From positions 434,001-498,000 of the forward strand of contig NZ_RQFK01000011.1 in the NCBI RefSeq assembly GCF_004770765.1: a DNA stretch of 64,000 bases, read 5' to 3'. Positions 48,299 to 57,748 of this stretch are shown here, piece by piece (the first letter of the stretch is position 1; each line of letters opens with the position of its first letter). Source of the stretch: Leptospira noumeaensis (lineage in GTDB: Bacteria; Spirochaetota; Leptospiria; Leptospirales; Leptospiraceae). The notes under the pieces are model-generated. The model did not search any database and was not told where the DNA came from. It saw nothing but the letters and a program-made list of their open reading frames with translations. A program made the position numbers and the translations under genes.

Positions 48299-49183
48299 TT
48301 AGTTTTTGGTGCGAACGATCCCAATGCGGTTTCGGGAAAAATCCCAAAACAAAGGACGAGTCCTAAGGACATTCAATCCGATCGACCAAACCTCTTCCTT
48401 ATCCTTGTCCCCTGGCAAAAGGAAATTCTCAAGTGAAATTCCGCTAAGGAATTGGACTTGTTTGTATTCTTCACGGATTCCCGATTTGGCTATTAAATAG
48501 AATTCGGAACTTGTTTCCTGAAGTTTCGCCGGTACGATCTGGTTTCTCGGCAGGAATACCTTCTTTTCTCCTAAGATTCGGTCATTAAACCCAGGAGGGA
48601 TCATCGTCAGGGAAGATCCAGTGTCCACCATCCCAAAGGATCTGTAACCTTCGGGATATTCAAACTGAACGTAGTAATAATCCCCTTTTTTCTTCGTGTT
48701 CAAAATTTTTAAATCGGTAGAAAGATAGGCATCGGGGTGATCACAAAAAGGAGAATCCTCGGGGAATCGTTTCAATTCTTCCCCAAACCAAAAGATACAA
48801 GTTCCTTGGAAAAAATCTAAACCAAGAAGTCCGGGAAAGGTTTCAGGCAAAATACCGTTTTTGTTTTTTAAGGTGAATGTCAGTCCATTCAGTTGGAATT
48901 CTTTTTTTTCTTCTGCGGATTTTGATTCGTAAAAACTAATTTCTGATCCTGTATCCCAAAAGAAAGAAAAGGTTTTTCCTTCTGATTCAATTCCCGAGAG
49001 AAGGAGGTGAGTTCCTTTATCAATGACTTTGATACTTGTATGAGGAGGTAAAGGATTTGATGTGGGAAATTGGTATAAAACAGGCGTTTGGTGGATTCGA
49101 ATGGGACTTGGAACACAAGCCCCTAAACAGAAAAAAGAAAATAGAACTACACTAACTTTTTGATACAACGGGCATTTGGACAT
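48299..49183 (-). CDS. Aspartic-protease-like lipoprotein with two DTGS motifs
   Basis: About 294 residues. Signal KVSVVLFSFFCLGAC indicates a lipoprotein. The body has two DTGS motifs, SFFWDTGSEISF and FGMVDTGSSLTMIPP, 110 residues apart. Each is followed by a second-strand pattern like pepsin lobes: PGLLGLDFFQGTCIFWF and SIGLNVLRTRPLFWDFSRNRIGI. This fits a two-lobe pepsin-like or paired retropepsin fold, unusual in bacteria. Activity is inferred. The start could also be TTG 49168. It overlaps the small upstream gene. Confidence 0.75.
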   Translation of the reverse strand: MSKCPLYQKVSVVLFSFFCLGACVPSPIRIHQTPVLYQFPTSNPLPPHTSIKVIDKGTHLLLSGIESEGKTFSFFWDTGSEISFYESKSAEEKKEFQLNGLTFTLKNKNGILPETFPGLLGLDFFQGTCIFWFGEELKRFPEDSPFCDHPDAYLSTDLKILNTKKKGDYYYVQFEYPEGYRSFGMVDTGSSLTMIPPGFNDRILGEKKVFLPRNQIVPAKLQETSSEFYLIAKSGIREEYKQVQFLSGISLENFLLPGDKDKEEVWSIGLNVLRTRPLFWDFSRNRIGIVRTKN

Positions 49184-49374
49184 CTTGTGTAATCTACGAT
49201 ACAATCACGGTATTCAATTCCCGTATTTACGTCCTTAGTTTTGTATTCAATAAAACAAGAGTATGGTTGGAAATCATACGACGAAAGTCCAAGAGCCCGA
49301 TTGCGAATGGATTCATATACGTCGGAAGGAACCGAAGGGGAAAGATCGTTGAGTAGGTATGCCGGCTCAGCCAT
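49147..49374 (-). CDS. Small hypothetical protein
   Basis: 75 residues with five Cys in the second half (YSCFIEYK, RDCIVDYTRCPNARC). It has no signal peptide and no family call. It is the first gene of the run leading to mnmA and begins 22 bp after the stop of the GGDEF gene. Confidence 0.6.
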   Translation of the reverse strand: MAEPAYLLNDLSPSVPSDVYESIRNRALGLSSYDFQPYSCFIEYKTKDVNTGIEYRDCIVDYTRCPNARCIKKLV

Positions 49375-49396
49375 ACTCTACCCATCGGCAAATTTC

Positions 49397-50458
49397 CTAA
49401 TCTTTATAACAAATTGTGCGGTTTCTACCAGAATGTTTCGCCTGGTAGAGTGCCTTGTCAGCCCTTTCGATCAAATCTTTATTACTTCTGTCCGTGGTGC
49501 GGAAACTAGAAACTCCCACAGATAGGGTGACTTTTAGGTCTGTCCCATCATTTGGATTTTTAACCACCATCGATTCGACGGCTTTCCGGATTTCTTCTCC
49601 CTTTGCCATCGCCTCATCTTCTGTGGCCCCAGGCATAACGAGACAAAACTCCTCTCCACCGTAACGGGCAGGAATGTGGTGGCGCTGGCCTGCGTTAATC
49701 AACTGTTTTGCGACTTCAATCAGAACCACGTCTCCTGCTTGGTGGCCGTAGGTATCATTAAAATTTTTGAAATGATCCACGTCGGTAAATAACAAACAAA
49801 GTTTGGTTCCTTTTTTACGGCACCGGTCCATTTCTTCTTTGAGTTTGGTTTGGAAGTAGTGATGGATTTTTAAACCAGTCATCATGTCTACAGTGGCCAG
49901 TTCGTACAAACGAGCATTGTCCACAGCAATCCCTGCGAGGTTGGCAAGGGTTGTCATAAATTCTTTTTCATCTTCCGAAAACTCTTCGGAAGTCATCTTG
50001 TCTCCAAGAACCAGAAGGCCATTCACCTTCCCCTTGGCATTGAGAGGGACAAGGATCTCTGCTCCCATCTTACGAAGATAGGTAACATCCGGAATGGACT
50101 TCAAAGTATCCATCAGAAGGATTTGATCCATGGTGATGGCTTTGGGTTTTTCCTCGAAATAATGGATGAGAGGGCTATCGATTTTAACTTCGTAGTTTTG
50201 TTCTTCTGTGTTTAACTCAAAACCTTTGATGGATTGAGGTTCTAATTTAAAAAGACCTAAATCAATCTCTGGCTCTAAGTACATAGCCGCATGAAGAGTT
50301 TGTAACTGCGCCAAACAGATGTTAAGAATTGCATCAATTAAATACTTATAGTCTAACGTGGAATTCAGGGCACGGGAGATTTCCAGTAGCTGCTTTTGGT
50401 CGTAGATTTTTTTTTCGTAATGCTCAAAAACGATATCAGTGTTTTCTTTAAAAGACAA
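49397..50458 (-). CDS. GAF-GGDEF diguanylate cyclase
   Basis: The 353-residue soluble protein has an N-terminal coiled/GAF sensor (residues about 20-185, with ALNSTLDYKYLIDAIL and GKVNGLLVLGDK) and a GGDEF domain with an intact RYGGEEFCLV site, DVDHFKNFNDTYGH and SVGVSSF. It should make c-di-GMP. The product-inhibition RxxD site before GGEEF is missing (QRHH at that place), so feedback control may be weak. A likely source for the PilZ receptor encoded nearby. Confidence 0.92.
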   Translation of the reverse strand: MSFKENTDIVFEHYEKKIYDQKQLLEISRALNSTLDYKYLIDAILNICLAQLQTLHAAMYLEPEIDLGLFKLEPQSIKGFELNTEEQNYEVKIDSPLIHYFEEKPKAITMDQILLMDTLKSIPDVTYLRKMGAEILVPLNAKGKVNGLLVLGDKMTSEEFSEDEKEFMTTLANLAGIAVDNARLYELATVDMMTGLKIHHYFQTKLKEEMDRCRKKGTKLCLLFTDVDHFKNFNDTYGHQAGDVVLIEVAKQLINAGQRHHIPARYGGEEFCLVMPGATEDEAMAKGEEIRKAVESMVVKNPNDGTDLKVTLSVGVSSFRTTDRSNKDLIERADKALYQAKHSGRNRTICYKD

Positions 50459-50587
50459 AACGCACCGCCAGAATTCTGTATAAGATAGGAATCATTCGTC
50501 CTTTTTGACTACTGTAAAGTAAGATTTTGGCGGAAACCGATAAATTTATACAGGTGAGAAAATAGCAAAGTTTTCATAATGTTTAGG

Positions 50588-50615
50588 TTGACAATTCACT
50601 AATCTTTAAAATAAT
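50588..50615 (+). promoter_or_regulatory. Promoter of tRNA-fMet
   Basis: TTGACA (50588-50593), a 16-nt spacer, and AATAAT (50610-50615) form a near-consensus sigma70-type promoter, ending 10 nt before the tRNA. It is the clearest promoter in the window. Confidence 0.8.
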
Positions 50616-50623
50616 GGTTTTAT

Positions 50624-50698
<75 letters not shown>

Positions 50699-50704
50699 CC
50701 GTTT

Positions 50705-51496
50705 TTATCCTTTCCCCAATTCCTTACTTCTCTCCGTCGCTCTGTGTATTGCATCTCTCACGGCGGTTGAGAATCCACCTCTCTCCAAAGCATCTAGTCC
50801 ATGAATGGTAGTTCCTCCGGGAGAAGTCACCCAATTTCTCATTTCCATCGGATGGAGGTTGGGATCATTTTCTCTCTGTTTACGAAAATACACCAGCGTT
50901 CCTTCAATGGTTTCCATTGCCAAAGACAAGGATTCCTCGTAACTGAGTCCTTCTTGTAACCCACCTTCTGCCATTGCTTGTAAAAATGTTAACACATAAG
51001 CCGGACCAGAACCAGAAAGAGCAGTCACCGCATCCATGAGTGATTCTTTGGAAACACGAATATGACTTCCCATTCCACTAAACAGTCGTTCTACGTTTGT
51101 AACACTGGCATCATCACAAAAGTACGCAATAGCCCCTCGTTCAGAAACCAAAGGAAGATTTGGCATCACTCGAACAGAAAACGAACCTTGGGGAGCCGCT
51201 TCCAAAATTTGTGAATAGGAAATTCCTGCCGCAATGGACACGAATGTTGCCGGTTTCGAAAATTCTTTTAAAACAGGAACCACAAGATTTGGTTTTACCG
51301 CGATCACGATCACGTCCGTTTCTTTACTTATGGAATCTAGGGTACCAACAAGGTTCACTCCCGATAAAGGAGATTCTTTTAAGTTGGGATCAAATCCATA
51401 TACCTTGGTTCCCTTTTTCACAAGGGCAGAAGCAATTGCAGCTCCCATCTTTCCAAGTCCCACAACCCCTACCGTTTCAATTGGTTTTTTCTGCAT
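50705..51496 (-). CDS. proC: Pyrroline-5-carboxylate reductase
   Basis: About 263 residues. N-terminal Rossmann motif VGVVGLGKMGAAIASAL and the C-terminal helical signature ALSGSGPAYVLTFLQAMAEGG, then TSPGGTTIHGLDALE, are diagnostic. It makes proline from P5C with NAD(P)H. The ATG at 51496 has GGAG at 9 nt; it overlaps the YggS gene by 20 bp. The 3' end lies 6 bp from the convergent tRNA-fMet. Confidence 0.95.
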   Translation of the reverse strand: MQKKPIETVGVVGLGKMGAAIASALVKKGTKVYGFDPNLKESPLSGVNLVGTLDSISKETDVIVIAVKPNLVVPVLKEFSKPATFVSIAAGISYSQILEAAPQGSFSVRVMPNLPLVSERGAIAYFCDDASVTNVERLFSGMGSHIRVSKESLMDAVTALSGSGPAYVLTFLQAMAEGGLQEGLSYEESLSLAMETIEGTLVYFRKQRENDPNLHPMEMRNWVTSPGGTTIHGLDALERGGFSTAVRDAIHRATERSKELGKG

Positions 51497-52175
51497 AGTT
51501 CCTATCTCCAAAAATCTTTGAACCCACTCTTAAATAGTCGGATCCTAATTCGCAGGCGATTTCATAATCACCACTCATACCCATTGATAATTTTTTATCT
51601 GGATAATATGTATTTCGTAGTTCTGCCAAAAGGGAAAACACTTCCCTCGTCTCTCGTAAATCTCCACTCGAAGGACCCATACCCATAAACCCTTCCCAAA
51701 TACAAAATTCGTTTTGATAACTAGAAAGTGCATCTTTCATGGAACGTAAAGTTTCAAAACCCATTCCGTGTTTGGTATTTTCTTCGGTGAGATTGGTTTG
51801 TAAAAAATAGCGAATTTCCTTTTTTTCTTTTTCGGCACGTTTCAGAAGTTCCTTTAAGGTAGAGATACTACCGACCCCATGAGTAAAAGAAAACATACCA
51901 AATAACTTTCGTAAGGTTCCTGATTGCACAGGCCCAATATGGTGTAATTTGACAGAAGTGACAGCTTCTGGAAACTCTTCTCTTAGTTTTGTGAATTTGG
52001 AGATGGCTTCGGGGATATAATTTTCTCCGAACTCGCGAATCCCCTGCAAATATGCTTCTTTCACCACTTCATAAGGTTTGGTTTTAGAAACGGCAATGAG
52101 GACTGGCGATTTGTTTGGGAACAAATCTTTTAAAGAATTTTGTATGGAAAGATACGAAGAACCGTAATCGGCCAC
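51477..52175 (-). CDS. yggS: YggS/PLPBP-family PLP-binding protein
   Basis: 232 residues from GTG 52175. ILIAVSKTKPYEVVKEAY carries the PLP lysine (SKTKP), and FGENYIPEAISK, HHIGPVQSGTLRK and LSMGMSGDYEIA are family motifs (usual form HxIGxxQxxK and LSMGMSxD). It controls PLP and amino-acid homeostasis and is very often next to proC, as here. Confidence 0.94.
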   Translation of the reverse strand: MADYGSSYLSIQNSLKDLFPNKSPVLIAVSKTKPYEVVKEAYLQGIREFGENYIPEAISKFTKLREEFPEAVTSVKLHHIGPVQSGTLRKLFGMFSFTHGVGSISTLKELLKRAEKEKKEIRYFLQTNLTEENTKHGMGFETLRSMKDALSSYQNEFCIWEGFMGMGPSSGDLRETREVFSLLAELRNTYYPDKKLSMGMSGDYEIACELGSDYLRVGSKIFGDRNYAEKTN

Positions 52176-52177
52176 GA

Positions 52178-52978
52178 TTACTTAGCTAACGCTTTTTCTA
52201 AAGACTCAATCCGACGTTCGATTTCCACAAATCGTTTTTCGTTTCGATCGTTTTGAGAAGAAAGTTTTTGTTCCACAGAACGCATCCGCACTTCTAAATT
52301 AGAAGATCCCGATTCCTCGTATCCACTCTTTTTTGTTTTTTGCGAATAGGTTGATTCTTTGGATTTGGTTTTTTGTTTTTTAGATGATACTAGATTTGAT
52401 TTTTTATTACGACTAACATATGTTTTGGATGGTTTCGAAACTTTGGACTCTTGTTTTTTAGAAACCTTTTCAAAATCCTCTACATCCATTTTTGGTTGTT
52501 TGGCGGTAGTTGCAGATTCTTTTACTTCAGAAACAGAATCTTCTTTTTTAGAAGACTTCTTTGTTTTTTTGGTTTCGTCTTTTGGAGCGATGGATTCTTC
52601 TACTTGGTCTAATTTTTCTTGCAAACGAGAAGTTGTATCAACTTTTTCTTTGGATTTGGTAGAGGCAGCGACTGAAACAGAACGGGGACGATCCATATCT
52701 GGTTCCATATCTTCTAAACTAGGGAGTTCCGGAAGTTTGGAACTGTCCCGAACCGACTCTTTGGAGTCATTGTTTGCAAAGTTTTCTTTCGGAGCCGGAA
52801 TTCCAGGATTTTCTCTTTGGATTTCGCGATCCACCATCTCTGCATCTCTGTTTTTTCCAATGGTTTGCAGTTTTTGGTAAATTTCGTTTCTATAGATAAA
52901 TGCAAAAATGAACGATGAAAGAAGTAGAACCACTAGAATGGCAGTTGTGAGTATTTTCAAATTGTCGCGGCGGCCCAT
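52178..52978 (-). CDS. Membrane-anchored Ser/Lys-rich coiled-coil protein
   Basis: 266 residues: TM helix LTTAILVVLLLSSFIFAFI near the N-terminus, a long Lys/Ser/Glu-rich low-complexity middle (residues about 60-215), and a C-terminal heptad segment (LEVRMRSVEQKL, then RRIESLEKALAK). No family known. It is in line with yggS-proC and divergent from flaA-like. Confidence 0.7.
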   Translation of the reverse strand: MGRRDNLKILTTAILVVLLLSSFIFAFIYRNEIYQKLQTIGKNRDAEMVDREIQRENPGIPAPKENFANNDSKESVRDSSKLPELPSLEDMEPDMDRPRSVSVAASTKSKEKVDTTSRLQEKLDQVEESIAPKDETKKTKKSSKKEDSVSEVKESATTAKQPKMDVEDFEKVSKKQESKVSKPSKTYVSRNKKSNLVSSKKQKTKSKESTYSQKTKKSGYEESGSSNLEVRMRSVEQKLSSQNDRNEKRFVEIERRIESLEKALAK

Positions 52979-53047
52979 GACTTGCGGATTCCTTTCCTTT
53001 GATAAGAATAGAGTACACGTTTTTGGGTTTTCGAAAAGTGAGAAATC

Positions 53048-53797
53048 ATGAAATTTGCAAAAAAATTTACATTCTGTTTGGGTTTCCTACTCATGATTTC
53101 TGGACTTTTGTCTCTTCCGAGACCATATGATCCCGACGAATTGGGCCGAGTTCAAATTTTAAAATCGGCTCTTTCCATAGACACAAGTTACCTCCTCTTC
53201 CTTGTGGAAGACTTTGAAGGAGAAAGGCCTTGGGATTTTTACCGAGTGGATTCGTTTTTAGCAGTCACACAATTTGCCGCTAACGTTCCCAAGTCGGAGG
53301 CTTTTTTACAAGAGGCCGCTATCTTAAAAGAATCAGGGTATTCAAACTTACAAAACCAAACGAGTTTCCTCCTCCAAAGTTATGTAGAAAATCCAAGACT
53401 CGACCATTGGGAAGTGAGACCGAAAGAACCAATTCTTATGCCACTCGGAATGCCCATCCAAGGAATCCTTTGGGTGTATTCAGAAGGCCACCATATCAAT
53501 CTCAGTATGGGACTTTCCCAGAAAAAATCCAAAGATTTGTATTTTGATTTAGGGACTTTGAATTTTGTAGGTTGGCGTCGGTTGGAATTTAAAATCAACC
53601 TTCCCAAAGAAAATACAAGGCTCATCCAATCCATGTCCTTCCCTATTTCCTTTGCTTCCTTTCGGTTAAAAAGTTTGGCTTCACAAAAGAAAGGTGAGTT
53701 TCATTTATACTTTGACAATTTGAGTTTTGTGATAGATAAAAGAACTTTCATCTACCCTGGTTCGGAAGTGAACGACACTTGGGGTAACAAACGCTAA
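53048..53797 (+). CDS. FlaA-family flagellar sheath-like protein
   Basis: 249 residues with a signal peptide (FCLGFLLMISGLLSLP). The second half matches the FlaA fold: GMPIQGILWVYSEGHHINLSM, DLGTLNFVGWRRLEFKI, and SFRLKSLA...FHLYFDNLSFV. FlaA proteins form the sheath of spirochaetal periplasmic filaments and help filament curvature. Because it lies in an operon with waaA and nadE and not with flagellar genes, it may be a divergent paralogue and not the main FlaA. Its stop touches the waaA start. Confidence 0.82.
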   Translation: MKFAKKFTFCLGFLLMISGLLSLPRPYDPDELGRVQILKSALSIDTSYLLFLVEDFEGERPWDFYRVDSFLAVTQFAANVPKSEAFLQEAAILKESGYSNLQNQTSFLLQSYVENPRLDHWEVRPKEPILMPLGMPIQGILWVYSEGHHINLSMGLSQKKSKDLYFDLGTLNFVGWRRLEFKINLPKENTRLIQSMSFPISFASFRLKSLASQKKGEFHLYFDNLSFVIDKRTFIYPGSEVNDTWGNKR

Positions 53798-55075
53798 ATG
53801 GTATATTTTTTCTACAACATTCTTATTTCATTCATTAGTTTCATTTTAAAATTTCTTTCTTTGTTTCTAAAACCAGTAAGAAATGAATTACAAAAAAGGA
53901 AATTCTCCTTAGAAAGTATTTTTTCAAAATCAGCAGAAGGGAAATTTGTGATTTGGCTCCACGCGGCAAGTGTGGGAGAACTTGACCAGGCCCGTGCCCT
54001 TACAGAAACCATCCGTAAAAAAAATAAAAACGTATTTATCATCCAATCTGTTTTTTCATCTTCTGTAAAAGAATCCACTTTTTCAGATCCACTAGCAGAT
54101 GTGTATTTTTATCTTCCACTAGATACAGCTCACGCCTACGACAAAATTTTTTCTCACTTCAAACCAAAAGTTCTTTTTGTAATGGCTTGGGACACTTGGC
54201 CCAATCTTTTGAAAGTGGCAAATCGCCAGGGAACAAAAACCTATCTTCCTTGCGCCAGTCTGTCCTCAGAGTCTTCCAGAAAAAATCCGATAGTGCGGTC
54301 GTTAACAAAAGCTTCCTTCCAGTATCTGACAGGAATTTATCCAAGCCATGAACTGATGGCAAAAGAATTTACAGGCCTCATCTCTCCAAAAACCGATTTT
54401 ATCGTGTTAGGTGACACAAGATTTGAATCTGTTCTTGGAAAATTAGAAACTAAAACACCAAACCCTAGTTTTACTCGTTTCGTTTCCGAGGAAAAAAGTT
54501 TTTTATCCAAAAACAAACCCATCATCCTCGGTTCCACTTATGGGATTTGTGAAGAGCGATTTACCGCTTACTTAAAAAGTCATTCCGATGATGCCTATTA
54601 TTGGATTTTTCCTCATAAATGGGAGGAAAATCGAATGATGGAATTGATTCCTAATTTAGAAAATTACGGGACTGTAGGAGTCTTTTCAAAACTAAAACCA
54701 GGAGAGCCATTACCCAAATTCCTTCTTTTTGATCTGATGGGAATTTTGGCTTTTGCCTACCAATATGGAAGTTTTGCTTATGTGGGTGGAGCCTGGTTGC
54801 ACCGAGTCCACAATACCATTGAACCGGCAGCTCTCGGCCTTCCAGTCATCACAGGACCTAGAATCAGTAACGCTCCCGAAGCCATCGTTATGCAAGAATT
54901 AGGTGGACTTTTCAAAACAGAATCGGAAATCCAATTTGTAGAAAAATTTGCCTTACTTGTACAAAACAAATCTTTAAGAGAAAAGATGGGTCAGGGGAAT
55001 CGAAACTTTGTTGTAGAAAATAGAGGTGCGTCGGATAAGATTTATAACCGAGTTTTCTCCGATGCCCAAAATTAA
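53798..55075 (+). CDS. waaA: 3-deoxy-D-manno-octulosonic acid (Kdo) transferase
   Basis: 425 residues, N-terminal membrane anchor (residues 1-25), then GT-B fold with VIWLHAASVGELDQARAL, LPLDTAHAYDKIF and a later FAYVGGAWLHRVHNTIEPAALGLPVI typical of KdtA/WaaA. It adds Kdo to lipid A precursor, consistent with a lipid-A-containing spirochaete. The ATG follows the flaA-like stop directly (TAAATG), and its end overlaps nadE by 14 bp. Confidence 0.94.
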   Translation: MVYFFYNILISFISFILKFLSLFLKPVRNELQKRKFSLESIFSKSAEGKFVIWLHAASVGELDQARALTETIRKKNKNVFIIQSVFSSSVKESTFSDPLADVYFYLPLDTAHAYDKIFSHFKPKVLFVMAWDTWPNLLKVANRQGTKTYLPCASLSSESSRKNPIVRSLTKASFQYLTGIYPSHELMAKEFTGLISPKTDFIVLGDTRFESVLGKLETKTPNPSFTRFVSEEKSFLSKNKPIILGSTYGICEERFTAYLKSHSDDAYYWIFPHKWEENRMMELIPNLENYGTVGVFSKLKPGEPLPKFLLFDLMGILAFAYQYGSFAYVGGAWLHRVHNTIEPAALGLPVITGPRISNAPEAIVMQELGGLFKTESEIQFVEKFALLVQNKSLREKMGQGNRNFVVENRGASDKIYNRVFSDAQN

Positions 55076-57011
55076 AATTGCCGCTATCACACTAAACACC
55101 ACTCCCCTAGACTTTTTGGGGAACTATGAATCCATCATCCAGGCAATCAAAAATCCAGAAACAAAGGGAGCCGATTGTATCCTTTTTCCCGAACTTTGTA
55201 TTTCGGGATACGGGTGTGAAGATGCTTTTTACAAACCTTATGTTTGGACTCGTTCCGAAGAAATCATTAAAGAACTAAAACATATTTCTATAAACCAGAT
55301 TTTGATTGTTGGTCTTCCTGTATTTGTTGGATCTTTTTTATACAATTGTATGGCCGTGCTTTATGGAGGAAAGGTGGTGGCACTGGTTCCAAAATTAAAT
55401 TTAGCAAACACTGGCGTACACTATGAACGGAGATGGTTTCATTCTGAATCAGAATTTTTAAACAGAAGTATATCCTTTGCTGGTGAGGAAGTTCCTTTTG
55501 GACATTTTATCTTTCAAACTGAGAACTGGAACTTTGGAGTTGAGATTTGTGAAGACAGTTGGTCTGTACAAAAACCTGCATCCTTTTATTCCTTACAAGG
55601 AACCGATGTTTTGTTTTCACCTGGAGCTTCTCATTTTGCGATGGGAAAACAAAACATAAGAAAACAAATTTTTACCGAATCCAGTAGAAACCAGTGTAAC
55701 CTCCAAGTGTTTACCAATCTTGTTGGAAATGAATCAGGACGGATTATCTTCGAGGGCGGAGCCATTTTTGCTTCCACCGGGAACCTTGTCAAAGAAGGAC
55801 AAAGATTATCCTTCACTCCTTACCAAGTGACTTCCTATACCTTTGATCCCCATTTGATCCGTGCGGCCAAAGCCAGATCTTTTCGTGATTCCAAACCCAA
55901 TGTTCATAGAACAGAGATTCCCAATATCCAATTAGAACCTTTAAAGGAAAGCCGCGATGGATATAGTTCTAGTTTTTCTGTTTTGGATAAAAGAGTCGAA
56001 AGGGAAACTAGTTTGGAAACAAATTCTGGTTCTTATCCTTTCAGTATTTATGAAGAATTTACAAAAGCGGTTTCCCTTGGGCTTTTTGATTATTTAAGGA
56101 AGTCAAAAACCAAAGGTTTTACCCTTTCTCTTTCCGGGGGAGCCGACAGTGCCACTTGCGCCTTACTTGTGAATTCTATGAAAGAAATCGCCATAGAAGA
56201 AAATGGTGATTCTACTTTTTCATCCCTTGGGATCAATGAAAAAGAACTTCTCGTCACCCTATACCAAAAAACAGAAAACAATTCTTCTCTCACAGAGGAG
56301 ATTGCAAAAACATTAAGCGAAGAATTAGGTTATCCATTTCATTCCATTCCGATTGATGGGGCCGTAGACACCTCTATTAAACTGATTGAATCCGTCCTTG
56401 GAAAAACTCTGAATTGGAAAGAACATGACTTACCTTTACAAAACATCCAAGCCAGGGTTCGTTCTCCTCTGGTTTGGTTACTTGCCAATCTCAATGGACA
56501 TTTACTTATATCAACAGGCAATCGCAGTGAGGCAAGTGTGGGTTATACAACGATGGATGGGGATTCCTCCGGATCATTAGCTCCACTAGCAGGCGTTAGC
56601 AAGGAATTTTTATTGGATTGGTTAGACGATATTCAAAATGGAAACAACCGCTTCATTACACCTAAAGAATCCATTCGGATTTTAAGGAATACAAAACCAA
56701 CAGCGGAACTAAAACCCCTTTCCGAACACCAAGAAGATGAAAAGGATCTGATGCCTTATCCTATCTTACAATCAATTGAAAGAAAACTTGTGTATTTAGG
56801 AGTGCAAGATGCGGATTGTTTGGAAGCACTCATAAAGGAATTCCCATGGGAAACTCCGGATGTACTTTCTACTCATATCAAAAAGTTTAAAAAACTATTT
56901 ATGACATCACAATGGAAAAGAGAGAGGCTCCCTCCCTCCTTCCATTTGGATGAATACGGCCTAGATCCAAAATCCAGTTACCGTTATCCCATTTTATCAA
57001 ACGAAACTTAA
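55062..57011 (+). CDS. nadE: Glutamine-dependent NAD+ synthetase
   Basis: About 649 residues from ATG 55062. The N-terminal glutaminase (nitrilase fold) has the Glu-Lys-Cys triad in LFPELCISGYG, ALVPKLNLAN and VEICEDSW; the C-terminal synthetase has LSLSGGADSATCALL and later STGNRSEASVGYTTMDGDSSG. It makes NAD from deamido-NAD with Gln. The longer open frame from 55026 is not needed. It is last of flaA-like-waaA-nadE. Confidence 0.95.
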   Translation: MPKIKIAAITLNTTPLDFLGNYESIIQAIKNPETKGADCILFPELCISGYGCEDAFYKPYVWTRSEEIIKELKHISINQILIVGLPVFVGSFLYNCMAVLYGGKVVALVPKLNLANTGVHYERRWFHSESEFLNRSISFAGEEVPFGHFIFQTENWNFGVEICEDSWSVQKPASFYSLQGTDVLFSPGASHFAMGKQNIRKQIFTESSRNQCNLQVFTNLVGNESGRIIFEGGAIFASTGNLVKEGQRLSFTPYQVTSYTFDPHLIRAAKARSFRDSKPNVHRTEIPNIQLEPLKESRDGYSSSFSVLDKRVERETSLETNSGSYPFSIYEEFTKAVSLGLFDYLRKSKTKGFTLSLSGGADSATCALLVNSMKEIAIEENGDSTFSSLGINEKELLVTLYQKTENNSSLTEEIAKTLSEELGYPFHSIPIDGAVDTSIKLIESVLGKTLNWKEHDLPLQNIQARVRSPLVWLLANLNGHLLISTGNRSEASVGYTTMDGDSSGSLAPLAGVSKEFLLDWLDDIQNGNNRFITPKESIRILRNTKPTAELKPLSEHQEDEKDLMPYPILQSIERKLVYLGVQDADCLEALIKEFPWETPDVLSTHIKKFKKLFMTSQWKRERLPPSFHLDEYGLDPKSSYRYPILSNET

Positions 57012-57013
57012 AA

Positions 57014-57706
57014 CTAAGGAGGAGAAATTCCCGCCTTTTGGAAAGCGTTCGATGCTTCCTTTTCCACTTGTTCGTTTTGGTATTGGATATTTTTTAAAAT
57101 CTCTTGGAATTTTTTATCCATCTCCGGATCATCTCCCCCTTGTGATTCAATCAAGTAGTTGATGATTTCCAATCTGTCCTTTCCTTGTTTTCGAACATGG
57201 TTGTAGTACAAGGTAATGTCAGTGGCATTAGGCGTTCCACCAAACACTGAGTTTGTGGCACGTGAAAGTTTTTGATTGAACTCGGCCTGTTTTTGTTTGT
57301 CTTCCGGGGTCAATCGTTTTGGAATCAAATCGTTATCCGGAAATTGTTCCCGAAGTTCCTCAAAGGCCTGCATGGCTTCAGGAGGATAAGGTTTTCCTGT
57401 TTGTGGATTGATGGGAACTTCCCCTGCTTCCGACCCACCAAGATTGTTATCTTCCTCATACCGCATCCCACCAGCATTGTAGTAGTCGGAATCGAAGATG
57501 GAACCTGCATCTTCCCCGCGAACACCCAAACGGTTGGTTCCCTTAGGGCCGCCAGATCCTCCCCCAAATAGGGCTAGGGCCTGCGACCCTCTTTCTTTTT
57601 TACGGCGAGCTTCTTCTTCATCTTCTCCACCCATAACGAGGAGGATGAGAAAAAAAAGCCCAATCAGAGAAATGGAGACAAAGAGTAATTTTTTTTGGAT
57701 TCCCAT
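57014..57706 (-). CDS. Membrane-anchored hypothetical protein
   Basis: 230 residues: TM helix LLFVSISLIGLFFLILLVM, then a Gly-rich/charged linker (GGGSGGPKG), a short Pro segment (INPQTGKPYPPEAM) and helical C-terminus (KLSRATNSVF, LEIINYLIESQGG). Topology is N-in with a probably periplasmic body. Family unknown. Convergent with nadE (stops 2 bp apart). Confidence 0.7.
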   Translation of the reverse strand: MGIQKKLLFVSISLIGLFFLILLVMGGEDEEEARRKKERGSQALALFGGGSGGPKGTNRLGVRGEDAGSIFDSDYYNAGGMRYEEDNNLGGSEAGEVPINPQTGKPYPPEAMQAFEELREQFPDNDLIPKRLTPEDKQKQAEFNQKLSRATNSVFGGTPNATDITLYYNHVRKQGKDRLEIINYLIESQGGDDPEMDKKFQEILKNIQYQNEQVEKEASNAFQKAGISPP

Positions 57707-57748
57707 AGATTGAATTCCTGAAAACTTGGAAGGGCAACGAGAAATAGA

